DNA of 64,000 nucleotides, taken from the NCBI RefSeq assembly GCF_000283515.1, contig NC_015976.1, positions 1,612,001 through 1,676,000 of the forward strand. Reading direction: 5' to 3'. The position numbers and the translations under genes were made by a program. A model generated the notes under the pieces. It had not been told where the DNA came from and did no database searches. It saw only the letters and a list, made by a program, of their open reading frames with translations. Positions 50,316 to 58,710 of this stretch are shown here, piece by piece. Every line of letters starts with the position of its first letter. The stretch's first letter is position 1. Source of the stretch: Sphingobium sp. SYK-6. Lineage in GTDB: Bacteria > Pseudomonadota > Alphaproteobacteria > Sphingomonadales > Sphingomonadaceae.

Positions 50316-52436
50316 GTGCCGCGTTTCATACTCCACCTTGTCACGCTTCTCGTCATTCTGGTGTGGCCGGCGATGCCGGCCTGCGCGCAAGGGCAGGCGG
50401 CGTCGGAGATCGACGAAGTGGCGCGCGATGTCGGACGCCTTGAATCGCTTCGGGCCGTGAAAACGCTTCAGCGAATCTATGCCCAATATGCGCAATATGG
50501 CTTGTGGCAGGACATGGCCGGCCTGTTTGCCAGCGATGGGAAAGTGATCTGGGGTGAGGAAAGGATCAGTGGCCGGGGCGCGATCGCATCATGGCTGGCG
50601 GGTCGCAGCGGCCCGGCGGGGCAGGCTGGTGCCCTGAACACGGAATTGATCGATGATCCTCTGGTGAACCTCTCGACCGATGGTCGCTCCGCGGAGGGGC
50701 GCTGGCGCGGGCTCGCTCTTCGCGGAGACGGCAAGGGCAGGGCGTGGATGGAAGGCGGCGTGTATGAGAACCGCTATGTGCTCGAGAATGGCGAATGGAA
50801 GATCGCCACGCTCCACTATCATCCGGAATATGAAGGACGCTACGAGACCGGCTGGAGCAATGTCGGGCAGAAGGACCTGCCGATCGTTCCCTATCATTTC
50901 AAGACGGATGAGGCCGGTGTCCCGATACCCAGGCCGCACGGCGCAGCGCCAGAGAGCGGAGCGACCCCGGACGCGCTTTCGCGCCGCGTAGCCGCACTGA
51001 ACGCCGAAGATGACGTCCGCAATCTTCAGCACGCTTATGGCTATTATGTGGACAGGCGCATGTGGGACGATGTCGTCGACCTGTTCGCGCGCGACGGCGT
51101 GATCGAATTGGGCGGCAAGGTCTACAGGGGCCAGCAGGGTGTCCGCAGAGCCATGGAGATTATGGGGCCTCAAGGCCTCCGCCAGGGCATCCTCAATGAC
51201 CATCTGCCTTTCGGCACCGTTGTGGAGGTCATGCCCGGCGGGCGCGAGGCCTATACGCGGGGCACCGAGCTGGCGATGATCGGCGACGCGGAAGCGGGTA
51301 CCGCTCGCTGGAAAGTGAATGTGTTCCGCAACCGCTTCGTGCGCGAGCAGGGCGTGTGGAAAGTTCGGGAAATGCGGGTCACCCCGATCATGGACGTCGA
51401 CTACAAGGCCGGCTGGGGCACGGACCCCCTCGGTCCGAAGAGTGCTGGCCTGCCGCCCATGCCGGTCTTCCCCCGGGCTTATGCGCCCGCAACTGGGCGG
51501 GCTTCTGCGGGCGGGCGCCGGATCGCCGCCGTGGCGCCGCTCACCGGGCCGATGCCAAAAGGGGAACGCGCAGTCAGAGCAAAGGACCTTGCGGACGTTC
51601 GTCGCCGCCTGCTCCGGTCCCAAGCCTGGGATGGCACGGAGAATGTCTCCTCCGCTTATGGCCATTGTCTGGACGATCATCAGTGGCCGTGCATGTCGGG
51701 GCTCTTTGCCGAAAAGGGGAACAAGCAATCGCCATTCGCCGGCTATTATTTCGGGCGCGATCGCATCGCTGCCGCGGCGACGGCGATGTACGGCGCAACG
51801 CGCGATCCCTCGACCGTGATGCGGCAGCGCATTGCCTATCACTGGCGCATAGCGCCGGTCATCCACGTCTCGCATGATGGACGCTCGGCCTTGCTTCGCA
51901 CCTATCTCTTCCATCCCAACACGGCCCGGTATGACCCTTCGAGCGGCCAGCCGAACACGGGAAACACGATCCAGACCGGCATGTATCCAAACGACCAGGT
52001 CGTGCTCGAAAACGGGATCTGGCGCCTGTGGACCCTCACGATCGACGAGCCTTACATGATGATGCCTCACTGGCAGGGCGGCTGGTCTGCCGCCAGGGTT
52101 CCGCCGCCGGGCGGCGGCATGCGCGCGAGCCCCTTGCTGCAGAGATATCCGCCCGACCTGCTGCTCACCGATCTCGGCAAGCGCGAGGAAGGCTTCGCGG
52201 GAGGAACCGGAACCAAGATCGACTGGCCGGGCATCCTGCCGATGTGGTTCCACTATCGCAATCCGGTCAGTGGCCGCGTGCCGGAACGTTACTGGCCTGA
52301 CTGCGTGCCCTGCGAGGCGCGCCCGGACGTGCGGCTGACCAGCAATGGCTACCAGATGCCGCCCACCGGCCCGTCCGTGGATGGCCTGGAGCTGGGTTCG
52401 TCGATGCGCGAGGAGGATGGTGCGGGGCGCCAATAG
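50316..52436 (+). CDS. secreted protein with three NTF2/SnoaL-like repeats (paralogue A)
   Basis: Protein of 706 residues starting at GTG, with GGGGAGG five bases upstream. A Sec signal peptide (ILHLVTLLVILVWPAMPACA) directs export. Three repeats of the NTF2/SnoaL fold follow at about 41-180, 231-367 and 436-590. Each starts with a helix of the type AYGYYVDRRMWDDVVDLFARDG, ends in a strand such as NGEWKIATLHYHP, and closes with an aromatic-x-x-Gly-Trp motif (YETGW, YKAGW, WQGGW). A conserved C-terminal block contains PMWFHYRNP and RVPERYWPDCVPCE. NTF2-fold relatives include dehydratases, isomerases and cyclases; activity here is unknown. Its paralogue is at 56459. Confidence 0.8.
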   Translation: MPRFILHLVTLLVILVWPAMPACAQGQAASEIDEVARDVGRLESLRAVKTLQRIYAQYAQYGLWQDMAGLFASDGKVIWGEERISGRGAIASWLAGRSGPAGQAGALNTELIDDPLVNLSTDGRSAEGRWRGLALRGDGKGRAWMEGGVYENRYVLENGEWKIATLHYHPEYEGRYETGWSNVGQKDLPIVPYHFKTDEAGVPIPRPHGAAPESGATPDALSRRVAALNAEDDVRNLQHAYGYYVDRRMWDDVVDLFARDGVIELGGKVYRGQQGVRRAMEIMGPQGLRQGILNDHLPFGTVVEVMPGGREAYTRGTELAMIGDAEAGTARWKVNVFRNRFVREQGVWKVREMRVTPIMDVDYKAGWGTDPLGPKSAGLPPMPVFPRAYAPATGRASAGGRRIAAVAPLTGPMPKGERAVRAKDLADVRRRLLRSQAWDGTENVSSAYGHCLDDHQWPCMSGLFAEKGNKQSPFAGYYFGRDRIAAAATAMYGATRDPSTVMRQRIAYHWRIAPVIHVSHDGRSALLRTYLFHPNTARYDPSSGQPNTGNTIQTGMYPNDQVVLENGIWRLWTLTIDEPYMMMPHWQGGWSAARVPPPGGGMRASPLLQRYPPDLLLTDLGKREEGFAGGTGTKIDWPGILPMWFHYRNPVSGRVPERYWPDCVPCEARPDVRLTSNGYQMPPTGPSVDGLELGSSMREEDGAGRQ

Positions 52437-52817
52437 GGTCCCCGCGCCCCGGCGGAAGGAGGATCGGTCAACGCCTTGCTCAGTGTCGGGGCGTGAATAT
52501 TCCGCTGTTCGGAAAGCTCCAAAACCCTCCTTTTCCAGCCATCACGCGGGAAATAGGCTCGTGCTTCCGACGGGCCACCAGTCGCATGGATTGTCCATCA
52601 TGCAATGGGCTGCACCCGTCGTGAACGATGAGCCGTAACTGCTGCCAAAGCCGACAATTCTGGGCGCCGATCTGGGGAAGTTAAGAAATTTGGGCCGGGT
52701 AAACCCCTGTTCCTCGGTGGTCTTGCCGGATCATCCGGGGGCCGGAGACGCGGTGGTGGCCGGGGCTCTGGCGCCAATGAGACCGAAATTCGGAAAATAA
52801 AATTCAAGGGAGTGGAA
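52437..52817 (+). promoter_or_regulatory. spacer before TonB receptor with palindrome
   Basis: A 381-base gap with no supported gene. Near its end is an exact palindrome CCGAA-A-TTCGG (52783-52793), 25 bases before the receptor start, followed by the ribosome site AAGGGAG (52806-52812). The length suggests a separate promoter for the receptor. Confidence 0.4.
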
Positions 52818-55322
52818 ATGAAAAACAGGATGAAAGAAGTCGCTTCGACTTTGGCACTGGCGTCCGCGATCGTGATCGCCTCGCCGGTTCTGGCCCAGGA
52901 TACGGCAGCGGCGCCCCGCGAACAGGGAATCCAGGACATCGTCGTGACCGCGACGCGACAGGCGACGAACATGCAGGACACGCCGATCGCGATCACGGCC
53001 GTCACGTCCGAAGCGCTCGAAGAGCGCGGGCTGAAGTCCGTCGCTGACCTGACCGCCCTCGTGCCCAATGCCGAGTTCCGTCGGACCCATGGCGCGTTCG
53101 GACCCGGCGTCTCCGCCAGCATCCGTGGCATCGGGGCATCCGACACGAATATCGGGAACGATCCCACCGTCGCATATTATGTCGATGACATTTATTATCC
53201 GACCCTGCTGGGTTCCAACTTCGACCTGCTCGACATCGGCCATATCGAGGTGCTGCGCGGGCCGCAGGGAACGCTGTTCGGTCGCAACTCGCTGGCGGGC
53301 GCGGTCAACATCGTTTCCAAGCAACCGAATTTCAACGAACAGTCGGCTTATGTCGAGCTCAACGTCGGCCAGTATAACCGTACCGACGTTCGCGCGGGCT
53401 TTAACCTGCCGCTCGGTGAAAATCTTGCCCTGATGGTCTCCGGCGCGTTCAAGAAGCGGCAGGGATATCAGAAGATGCTGGACTTCACCTGCGAGATGAA
53501 CCGGCGCGGCACGCCGGAGCTCGCCGGAGACGTGCCGGTCTACAATCTCGCGACGACCAGCAACCCGAGATACACGCCGGATGATTGCGTCGTGGGACAT
53601 CTGGGCGGCGAGGACGTTCAGGCGGTGCGCGCCAGCATGGCGTGGGAACCGGCAAGCAACGTCCGCCTGACGGTCACTGGTGAATTCATCCGCGACCAGT
53701 CGGAAAATCCGGCCGATACCACCCTCTCGCTCAATCCGGCGCTCAACACGCCGAACGAGAATCTGACCTTCGGCTATTATGGCGTGGCCTATGATTCCCG
53801 GTTCATCACCGGCAATCCCTACACCACTTACGAGACCTACAATGATCCGATCGGTGCCGGCACGGTCATCCCCGGCCACACCTATTATAACGGCATGTCC
53901 ACGCATGGCGGACACACGCTTCCGGCGCGGAATGACCTCACCAACTGGGGCATCTCGGCCAAGCTGGTCGTTGGCTTGACCAGCGACATCGATCTCACCG
54001 CGATCGCCGGTTACCGCAGCCTGGATGAAACCCACATCTACCAGAAGGACGGCACGCCCCTGATGACCGAGATGACGACCAATGTCGTCACCAATGATTA
54101 CACCACGGGTGAGCTCCGCCTTTCCGGCCAGCATGGCTGGATCGACTGGGTGGCCGGCGCCTTCTATTTCGAAGCCTCCGGGTTCCAGCATGCGGTGATC
54201 GATCAGCCCCGTACCGGCCTGATCCGCTACCTCAACAACAGCTTCGATCCGGTGAGCAAAGCCGTGTATGCCAATGCGACGGTTCGTCCGTTCGACAATG
54301 GCCTGAGCTTCACGGGCGGCCTGCGCTATTCCGACGACAAGAAGGTCGTGTCGCTGTCCAACCTCGTGGAGACCACGCCCAATCCGACGGACATCGAATT
54401 CGATGTCACGCCGGAAGCCAAGGTGCTGAGCTGGAAGCTGGGCGTGAACTATGAACTGAGCGCCAACATGCTGGTCTATGCGTCCGCCGCGACCGGCTAT
54501 ACCTTGCCGGGCTTCAATCCGCGACCGCAGCAACCGAGCCAGATCGCGCAGTTCGATGGCAACGAGAGTGTCGCCTATGAACTCGGTGCCAAGCTGGACA
54601 TGTTCGACCGGCGCCTGCGGCTGAACCTGGCGGGCTTCTACACGGACTTCAAGACGCGGCCGACGGCGCTTGCGGGGCAGGAGCTTCTCCTTGGCCCGGA
54701 CGGACAGCCCAGTCCCGGGAACAGCATCCTGATCCCGCTGCCGGACGCACCGGAAGGATCGACCACCTGCCGGCCGCGCACTCCGGCGGAGATATCCAGC
54801 GGCGTCCCGGGCTTCTCGTGCATCACGCGCAGCTTCTATCTCAACACGCCGGCAACGATCTGGGGCGTCGAGGCGGAAGCCACCGCACGACCGATCGATG
54901 GACTAGTTCTGAACGGGGCGCTGGGCTACCACAAGTTCAGCTCGCCCGATGTGGACAATCGCGCGATCAATCCTCGCCAGCCTGAGCCCTTCTGGTCGGC
55001 AAATGCGGGCATTCAGTACACGATAGAAGGCATGCCGCTTGGGGGAACGCTGACCCCGAGGCTGGACTGGAGCTATCAGGGCAGCCGCGCGCCGAGCACG
55101 CGCACGACCGCCTGGAACCAGCCCGGCTATTCGTTGTTCAACACGCGGCTTACCTATGATCTGCCCGATGCGGGTTTCGCCATCTCGGCCGGCGTGACCA
55201 ACCTCTTCGACAAGCTCTATTATGAGAATTTCTTCATCCTGCAGGATTCGGGACAATCGAACGTGCAGGGGCAACCCGCTGCGCCTCGCCAATGGTATCT
55301 GCAGGTCAAGAAGACGTTCTGA
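52818..55322 (+). CDS. TonB-dependent outer-membrane receptor
   Basis: Protein of 834 residues: signal peptide (STLALASAIVIASPVLAQ), a TonB-box-like segment QDIVVTATR (39-47), a plug domain (about 50-165, with VEVLRGPQGTLFGRNSLAGAVNIVSK-type text in parts: IEVLRGPQGTLFG, NSLAGAVNIVSKQP), and a beta-barrel ending YLQVKKTF with terminal Phe. No signalling (STN) domain. ATG at 52818 has AAGGGAG at the right distance. It would import a bulky or scarce substrate; because its neighbours are catabolic, an organic substrate rather than iron chelates is likelier. Confidence 0.9.
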   Translation: MKNRMKEVASTLALASAIVIASPVLAQDTAAAPREQGIQDIVVTATRQATNMQDTPIAITAVTSEALEERGLKSVADLTALVPNAEFRRTHGAFGPGVSASIRGIGASDTNIGNDPTVAYYVDDIYYPTLLGSNFDLLDIGHIEVLRGPQGTLFGRNSLAGAVNIVSKQPNFNEQSAYVELNVGQYNRTDVRAGFNLPLGENLALMVSGAFKKRQGYQKMLDFTCEMNRRGTPELAGDVPVYNLATTSNPRYTPDDCVVGHLGGEDVQAVRASMAWEPASNVRLTVTGEFIRDQSENPADTTLSLNPALNTPNENLTFGYYGVAYDSRFITGNPYTTYETYNDPIGAGTVIPGHTYYNGMSTHGGHTLPARNDLTNWGISAKLVVGLTSDIDLTAIAGYRSLDETHIYQKDGTPLMTEMTTNVVTNDYTTGELRLSGQHGWIDWVAGAFYFEASGFQHAVIDQPRTGLIRYLNNSFDPVSKAVYANATVRPFDNGLSFTGGLRYSDDKKVVSLSNLVETTPNPTDIEFDVTPEAKVLSWKLGVNYELSANMLVYASAATGYTLPGFNPRPQQPSQIAQFDGNESVAYELGAKLDMFDRRLRLNLAGFYTDFKTRPTALAGQELLLGPDGQPSPGNSILIPLPDAPEGSTTCRPRTPAEISSGVPGFSCITRSFYLNTPATIWGVEAEATARPIDGLVLNGALGYHKFSSPDVDNRAINPRQPEPFWSANAGIQYTIEGMPLGGTLTPRLDWSYQGSRAPSTRTTAWNQPGYSLFNTRLTYDLPDAGFAISAGVTNLFDKLYYENFFILQDSGQSNVQGQPAAPRQWYLQVKKTF

Positions 55323-55336
55323 TCGAAGACATGACA

Positions 55337-55370
55337 GGCGGCCGGAGCCAGAGCAGCTGATCCGGCCGCC
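55337..55370 (+). terminator. hairpin between TonB receptor and hydrolase
   Basis: Perfect 10-bp inverted repeat GGCGGCCGGA (55337-55346) with TCCGGCCGCC (55361-55370), 14-base loop, 15 bases past the receptor stop. No T-run. It may be a weak terminator, an RNA-stabilising stem or an attenuator separating the receptor from the downstream hydrolase gene. Confidence 0.45.
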
Positions 55371-55427
55371 CATCAGAAGGGCGTTCAGAGGACGCCGCTC
55401 GCCGGGAAGAAGAGGGGAGGCGTGTTG

Positions 55428-56462
55428 ATGGCACCAGGTAGATCGATGGCATGGGCTATCCTTGTCGCGCTTTCCGGCTGCGCGGCTGCCTCGTCTCCGC
55501 CTGCCGACGGTTCGCCGGCTCCCATGCTGATCGCGCGGCAGGGCGCATTCGAAGCGGGTGGGACCCTTCTTCGCGAGGGCGATCGCACGCTGTCCTGCGA
55601 TCATGGCCATGTCGAATATCAGATTCCCGTCAATGCGCGGCGCACGTCGCTGCTCCTGTGGCACAGCTCGTCGGTCAAGGTGTGGCAGAACCGGTGGGAT
55701 GGCGGGGAGGGCTTCCAGTCGATCTTCCTGAGGCGCCGCTACCCTGTCTATCTCTGGGACGGGCCCCGCGTCGGTCGCGGCAACTGGGGGTGCGAGCGCT
55801 ATGTCTATGAGCCCCGCACTGGCCGCGATCAGCAGAATTTCGTCTCCTGGCGGCTCGGCAGCCGTTATCCGGACTGGTTCCCCGGCGTTCAGTTCCCTAC
55901 CGGCGACGCGGAGGCGCTGGATCAGGCGATGCGCGCGCGTTACTTCGAGTTCGACACCGTCGCGAATGCCCGGCTGGAGGCTGCTGCGGCGGCCAAGGCG
56001 ATCGATCGCATCGGGCCCTCCGTCCTGGTCACCAATTCTGCGGGCGGGCTGCGCGCCCTGCTGACGGCCCTCGAGAGCGACAATGTGAAGGCGATCGTCG
56101 CTTACGAAAATCCCGGCTATGTGTTCCCTGACGATGAGCAGGCGCCCGAGGGGCCAGAGCGGTTCGGGCCCGTCATTGTCACGCCGGAGGTATTCGAGCG
56201 GCTCACCCGCATTCCGATCCAATTCGTTTTCGGAGACAATCTCGACAAGTCTCCGTCCTGGGCCGAGTTTGCCGAAACCGCGCGAAAATTCGTCGACATC
56301 GTCAATGCACGTGGCGGGCGCGCGGAAATCCTGATGCTGCCCTCGGCCGGGCTCAAGGGGAATACTCACATTCCCTTTGCTGACCTCAACAATGTCGCCG
56401 TCGCTGATCTGCTCTCCGCGTATCTGGGCCGGCATGGGCTGGATCTCGAGGTCGAGAAATGA
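55428..56462 (+). CDS. lipoprotein alpha/beta hydrolase
   Basis: Protein of 344 residues. The N terminus (AILVALSGCAAA) has a lipobox with Cys18, so it is membrane-anchored in the periplasm. The fold is alpha/beta hydrolase: Ser204 in VLVTNSAGG is the probable nucleophile (an altered G-x-S-x-G elbow), Asp270 in FVFGDN the likely acid, and His314 in GNTHIPFADLNN the base. ATG at 55428 lies 7 bases after GGGGAGG; GTG at 55422 is too close. It probably hydrolyses an ester or lactone. Its stop overlaps paralogue B start (ATGA). Confidence 0.78.
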   Translation: MAPGRSMAWAILVALSGCAAASSPPADGSPAPMLIARQGAFEAGGTLLREGDRTLSCDHGHVEYQIPVNARRTSLLLWHSSSVKVWQNRWDGGEGFQSIFLRRRYPVYLWDGPRVGRGNWGCERYVYEPRTGRDQQNFVSWRLGSRYPDWFPGVQFPTGDAEALDQAMRARYFEFDTVANARLEAAAAAKAIDRIGPSVLVTNSAGGLRALLTALESDNVKAIVAYENPGYVFPDDEQAPEGPERFGPVIVTPEVFERLTRIPIQFVFGDNLDKSPSWAEFAETARKFVDIVNARGGRAEILMLPSAGLKGNTHIPFADLNNVAVADLLSAYLGRHGLDLEVEK

Positions 56463-58546
56463 GCGGGCTGATAAGGATGCGAACGGGCGGCGCGCGGGGA
56501 GTCCCTCTCACGCGGCTGCTGGCCGCCTTCTGCCTGCTGACGATCTCGGCTGCCGGACTGGCGGCATCCGACAAGGCGGCACCGCCGCCGCCCACGGTTG
56601 CCGCCGACACGCTTGACGCGCTGGCGCGGGACGTGGACCGGCTGGAATCCCTTCGCGCCGTCAAGGATCTCCAGCGACGCTATGCGCATTACAGTCAATA
56701 TGGTCGGTGGCGCGAAGTCGCGAACCTCTTCGCCCGCAATGGCAGAATCGAATGGGACGACGAGCGGATCGATGGCGCCGCCGCGATTGCCCGCTGGCTG
56801 GAGGCGCGCCACGGTCCGCGCGGGCTGGCGGCCGGCGCGCTCAACACCGAGTTTCACGACATGCCGCTGGTCAATCTGTCGGCGGACGGCCGGACCGCGG
56901 AGGGACGGTGGGCTGGACTGGCGTTCCGCGGCGACGGCAAGGGGCAGGCCCGCATCGAGGGCGGCGTCTACCAGAACCGTTATGTACGCGAGGATGGTCG
57001 CTGGAAGATCGCGGCCCTGCACTATCACCCGCAATATGACGGCGATTATTCCACCGGCTGGCGCAACAGCGGCAATGCCGATCTGCCGATCATTCCCTAT
57101 CATTTCGATCCGGACAGTGCCGGCGTGCCCCTGCCGGCCGCCAGCGGACCGCCGCCGCGCAGCAGCGCCTCACTGGCCGACCTCTCCGCGCGTGTCTCCA
57201 ACCTCAATGACGAGGATGCCGTCCGGAATCTCCAGAATGCCTATGGCTATTATCTCGATCGCCGGATGTGGGACGACGTGGTCGATCTCTTTGCTGCCAA
57301 TGGCGCGATCGAGATCGCCGGCGAAGGCCGGTTCGCGGGCGGGCAGGGCGTGCGCGCGGCGCTCTCCCGCATGGGGCCGCCGGGCCTGGCGCGCGGCAAC
57401 CTCAACGACCGCCCTCTGTTCGACTTGATCGTGCGCGTCGCGCCGGGCGGCCGGGAGGCGCGGGCGCGCGGCATCGAGCTCGCGCAGCTCGGTGCGGAAG
57501 GCGGCAAGGCGGGCTGGGAAATCAATGTGGTCAGCAGCCGTTTCGTCAAGGACGGCGGCTTGTGGAAGATCAGGGACATCCACATCCAGCCGGTGATGAA
57601 AGCGGACTATGCAACGGGATGGGGCGGTGGCGCGCTGCCGGGAAGCACCGCATCGCCCCCTGTCTTCCTTTCAGACCGCGATCCGGCGACTGGCCCGGCG
57701 ATCGGCCGGTCACCAGCGGCTCATGCTCTGAGCCTGGCAGACATACGCCGCCGTTACCAGCGATCGCTCGCCTATGACGGCGCGGAGAATGTCTCGGCCG
57801 CCTACGGCTATTATCTCGACGATTTCCAATGGTCGAAAATGTCGGCGATCTTCGCGGTCGAAGGGAACAAGCAGTCCCCCTTCGCAGGCTATTATATGAG
57901 CCGGGCACGCATCGCAGGCGCGGCGGATGCTCGCTACGGTGCCCCGCCGGACATGCGCGCGCGCGTCGTCTTCCACTGGCGGATCCAGCCGGTCATCCAT
58001 GTCTCGCAGGACGGGCGATCGGCCTTGCTGCGCACCCGCCTCATTCACTTGCGCACCGGCAAATGGTCGCCCGAGCTGGGCCAGCCGAACGCCGTGGGAT
58101 TTCAGGCCGGCATGTATCCGAACGACCAGCTCGTGCTCGAAGACGGTATCTGGCGGCTCTGGAGCCTGACGATCGACGAGCACTATTTCACGAGTCCCGA
58201 ATGGAAAGGCGGCTGGGCAGCGGTGAAGCCGACGCCGCCCGGCTCGGGGGCGGGAGGCAGTCCGCTTCTCAAGACCTATCCGCCCGATTTGCCGATGACC
58301 GATCTGGGGATTCGTGCGGAGGGCTTTCGCGGCGGCACCGGTGCGGCTCTCTACTGGCCGGACATCCTGCCGATGTGGTTCCACTATCGCAATCCGGTGA
58401 GTGGACGGGTGCCGGAGCGCTACTGGCCGGACTGCGTGCCATGCGAACGGTTGCCGCAGGCGCGCATGACCCGGCACGGCTATCAAATGCCGGAGACGGG
58501 GCCGCAGGCTGATGGCGTGGCGGTGTCCGCCCCACAGGGGCGCTGA
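56459..58546 (+). CDS. secreted protein with three NTF2/SnoaL-like repeats (paralogue B)
   Basis: Protein of 695 residues, clearly paralogous with the product of 50316 along the whole length by eye. Signal peptide: TRLLAAFCLLTISAAGLAA. The three repeats end YSTGW, YATGW and WKGGW; the C-terminal block with PMWFHYRNP and RVPERYWPDCVPCE is identical to paralogue A. In repeat 3 it has AAYGYYLDDFQWSKMS where paralogue A has SAYGHCLDDHQWPCMS, so the two may differ in metal or substrate binding. It is translationally coupled to the hydrolase gene (ATGA), which suggests the hydrolase product and this protein act together. Confidence 0.8.
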   Translation: MSGLIRMRTGGARGVPLTRLLAAFCLLTISAAGLAASDKAAPPPPTVAADTLDALARDVDRLESLRAVKDLQRRYAHYSQYGRWREVANLFARNGRIEWDDERIDGAAAIARWLEARHGPRGLAAGALNTEFHDMPLVNLSADGRTAEGRWAGLAFRGDGKGQARIEGGVYQNRYVREDGRWKIAALHYHPQYDGDYSTGWRNSGNADLPIIPYHFDPDSAGVPLPAASGPPPRSSASLADLSARVSNLNDEDAVRNLQNAYGYYLDRRMWDDVVDLFAANGAIEIAGEGRFAGGQGVRAALSRMGPPGLARGNLNDRPLFDLIVRVAPGGREARARGIELAQLGAEGGKAGWEINVVSSRFVKDGGLWKIRDIHIQPVMKADYATGWGGGALPGSTASPPVFLSDRDPATGPAIGRSPAAHALSLADIRRRYQRSLAYDGAENVSAAYGYYLDDFQWSKMSAIFAVEGNKQSPFAGYYMSRARIAGAADARYGAPPDMRARVVFHWRIQPVIHVSQDGRSALLRTRLIHLRTGKWSPELGQPNAVGFQAGMYPNDQLVLEDGIWRLWSLTIDEHYFTSPEWKGGWAAVKPTPPGSGAGGSPLLKTYPPDLPMTDLGIRAEGFRGGTGAALYWPDILPMWFHYRNPVSGRVPERYWPDCVPCERLPQARMTRHGYQMPETGPQADGVAVSAPQGR

Positions 58547-58710
58547 GCCGGGCAGGCAATCACCGGGCTCGGCCGGTCTGCCGATCTTGACGACATGAAG
58601 GTGCGTTTCTTGGGCGGCTCTGCTGCCGGTCATCCCGTGTTTCATTTGCCCAGGCGGGCTTGGCACGAGGCGGCGGTACCCGCCAGTCCCGGCCCTTCAC
58701 TCCCCTGCCA

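Noticed and set aside
50589..52433. A 614-codon minus-strand frame
   Set aside because: Antisense to the tandem NTF2 gene. The same kind of shadow frame occurs opposite the paralogue, which reflects codon bias, not a gene pair.
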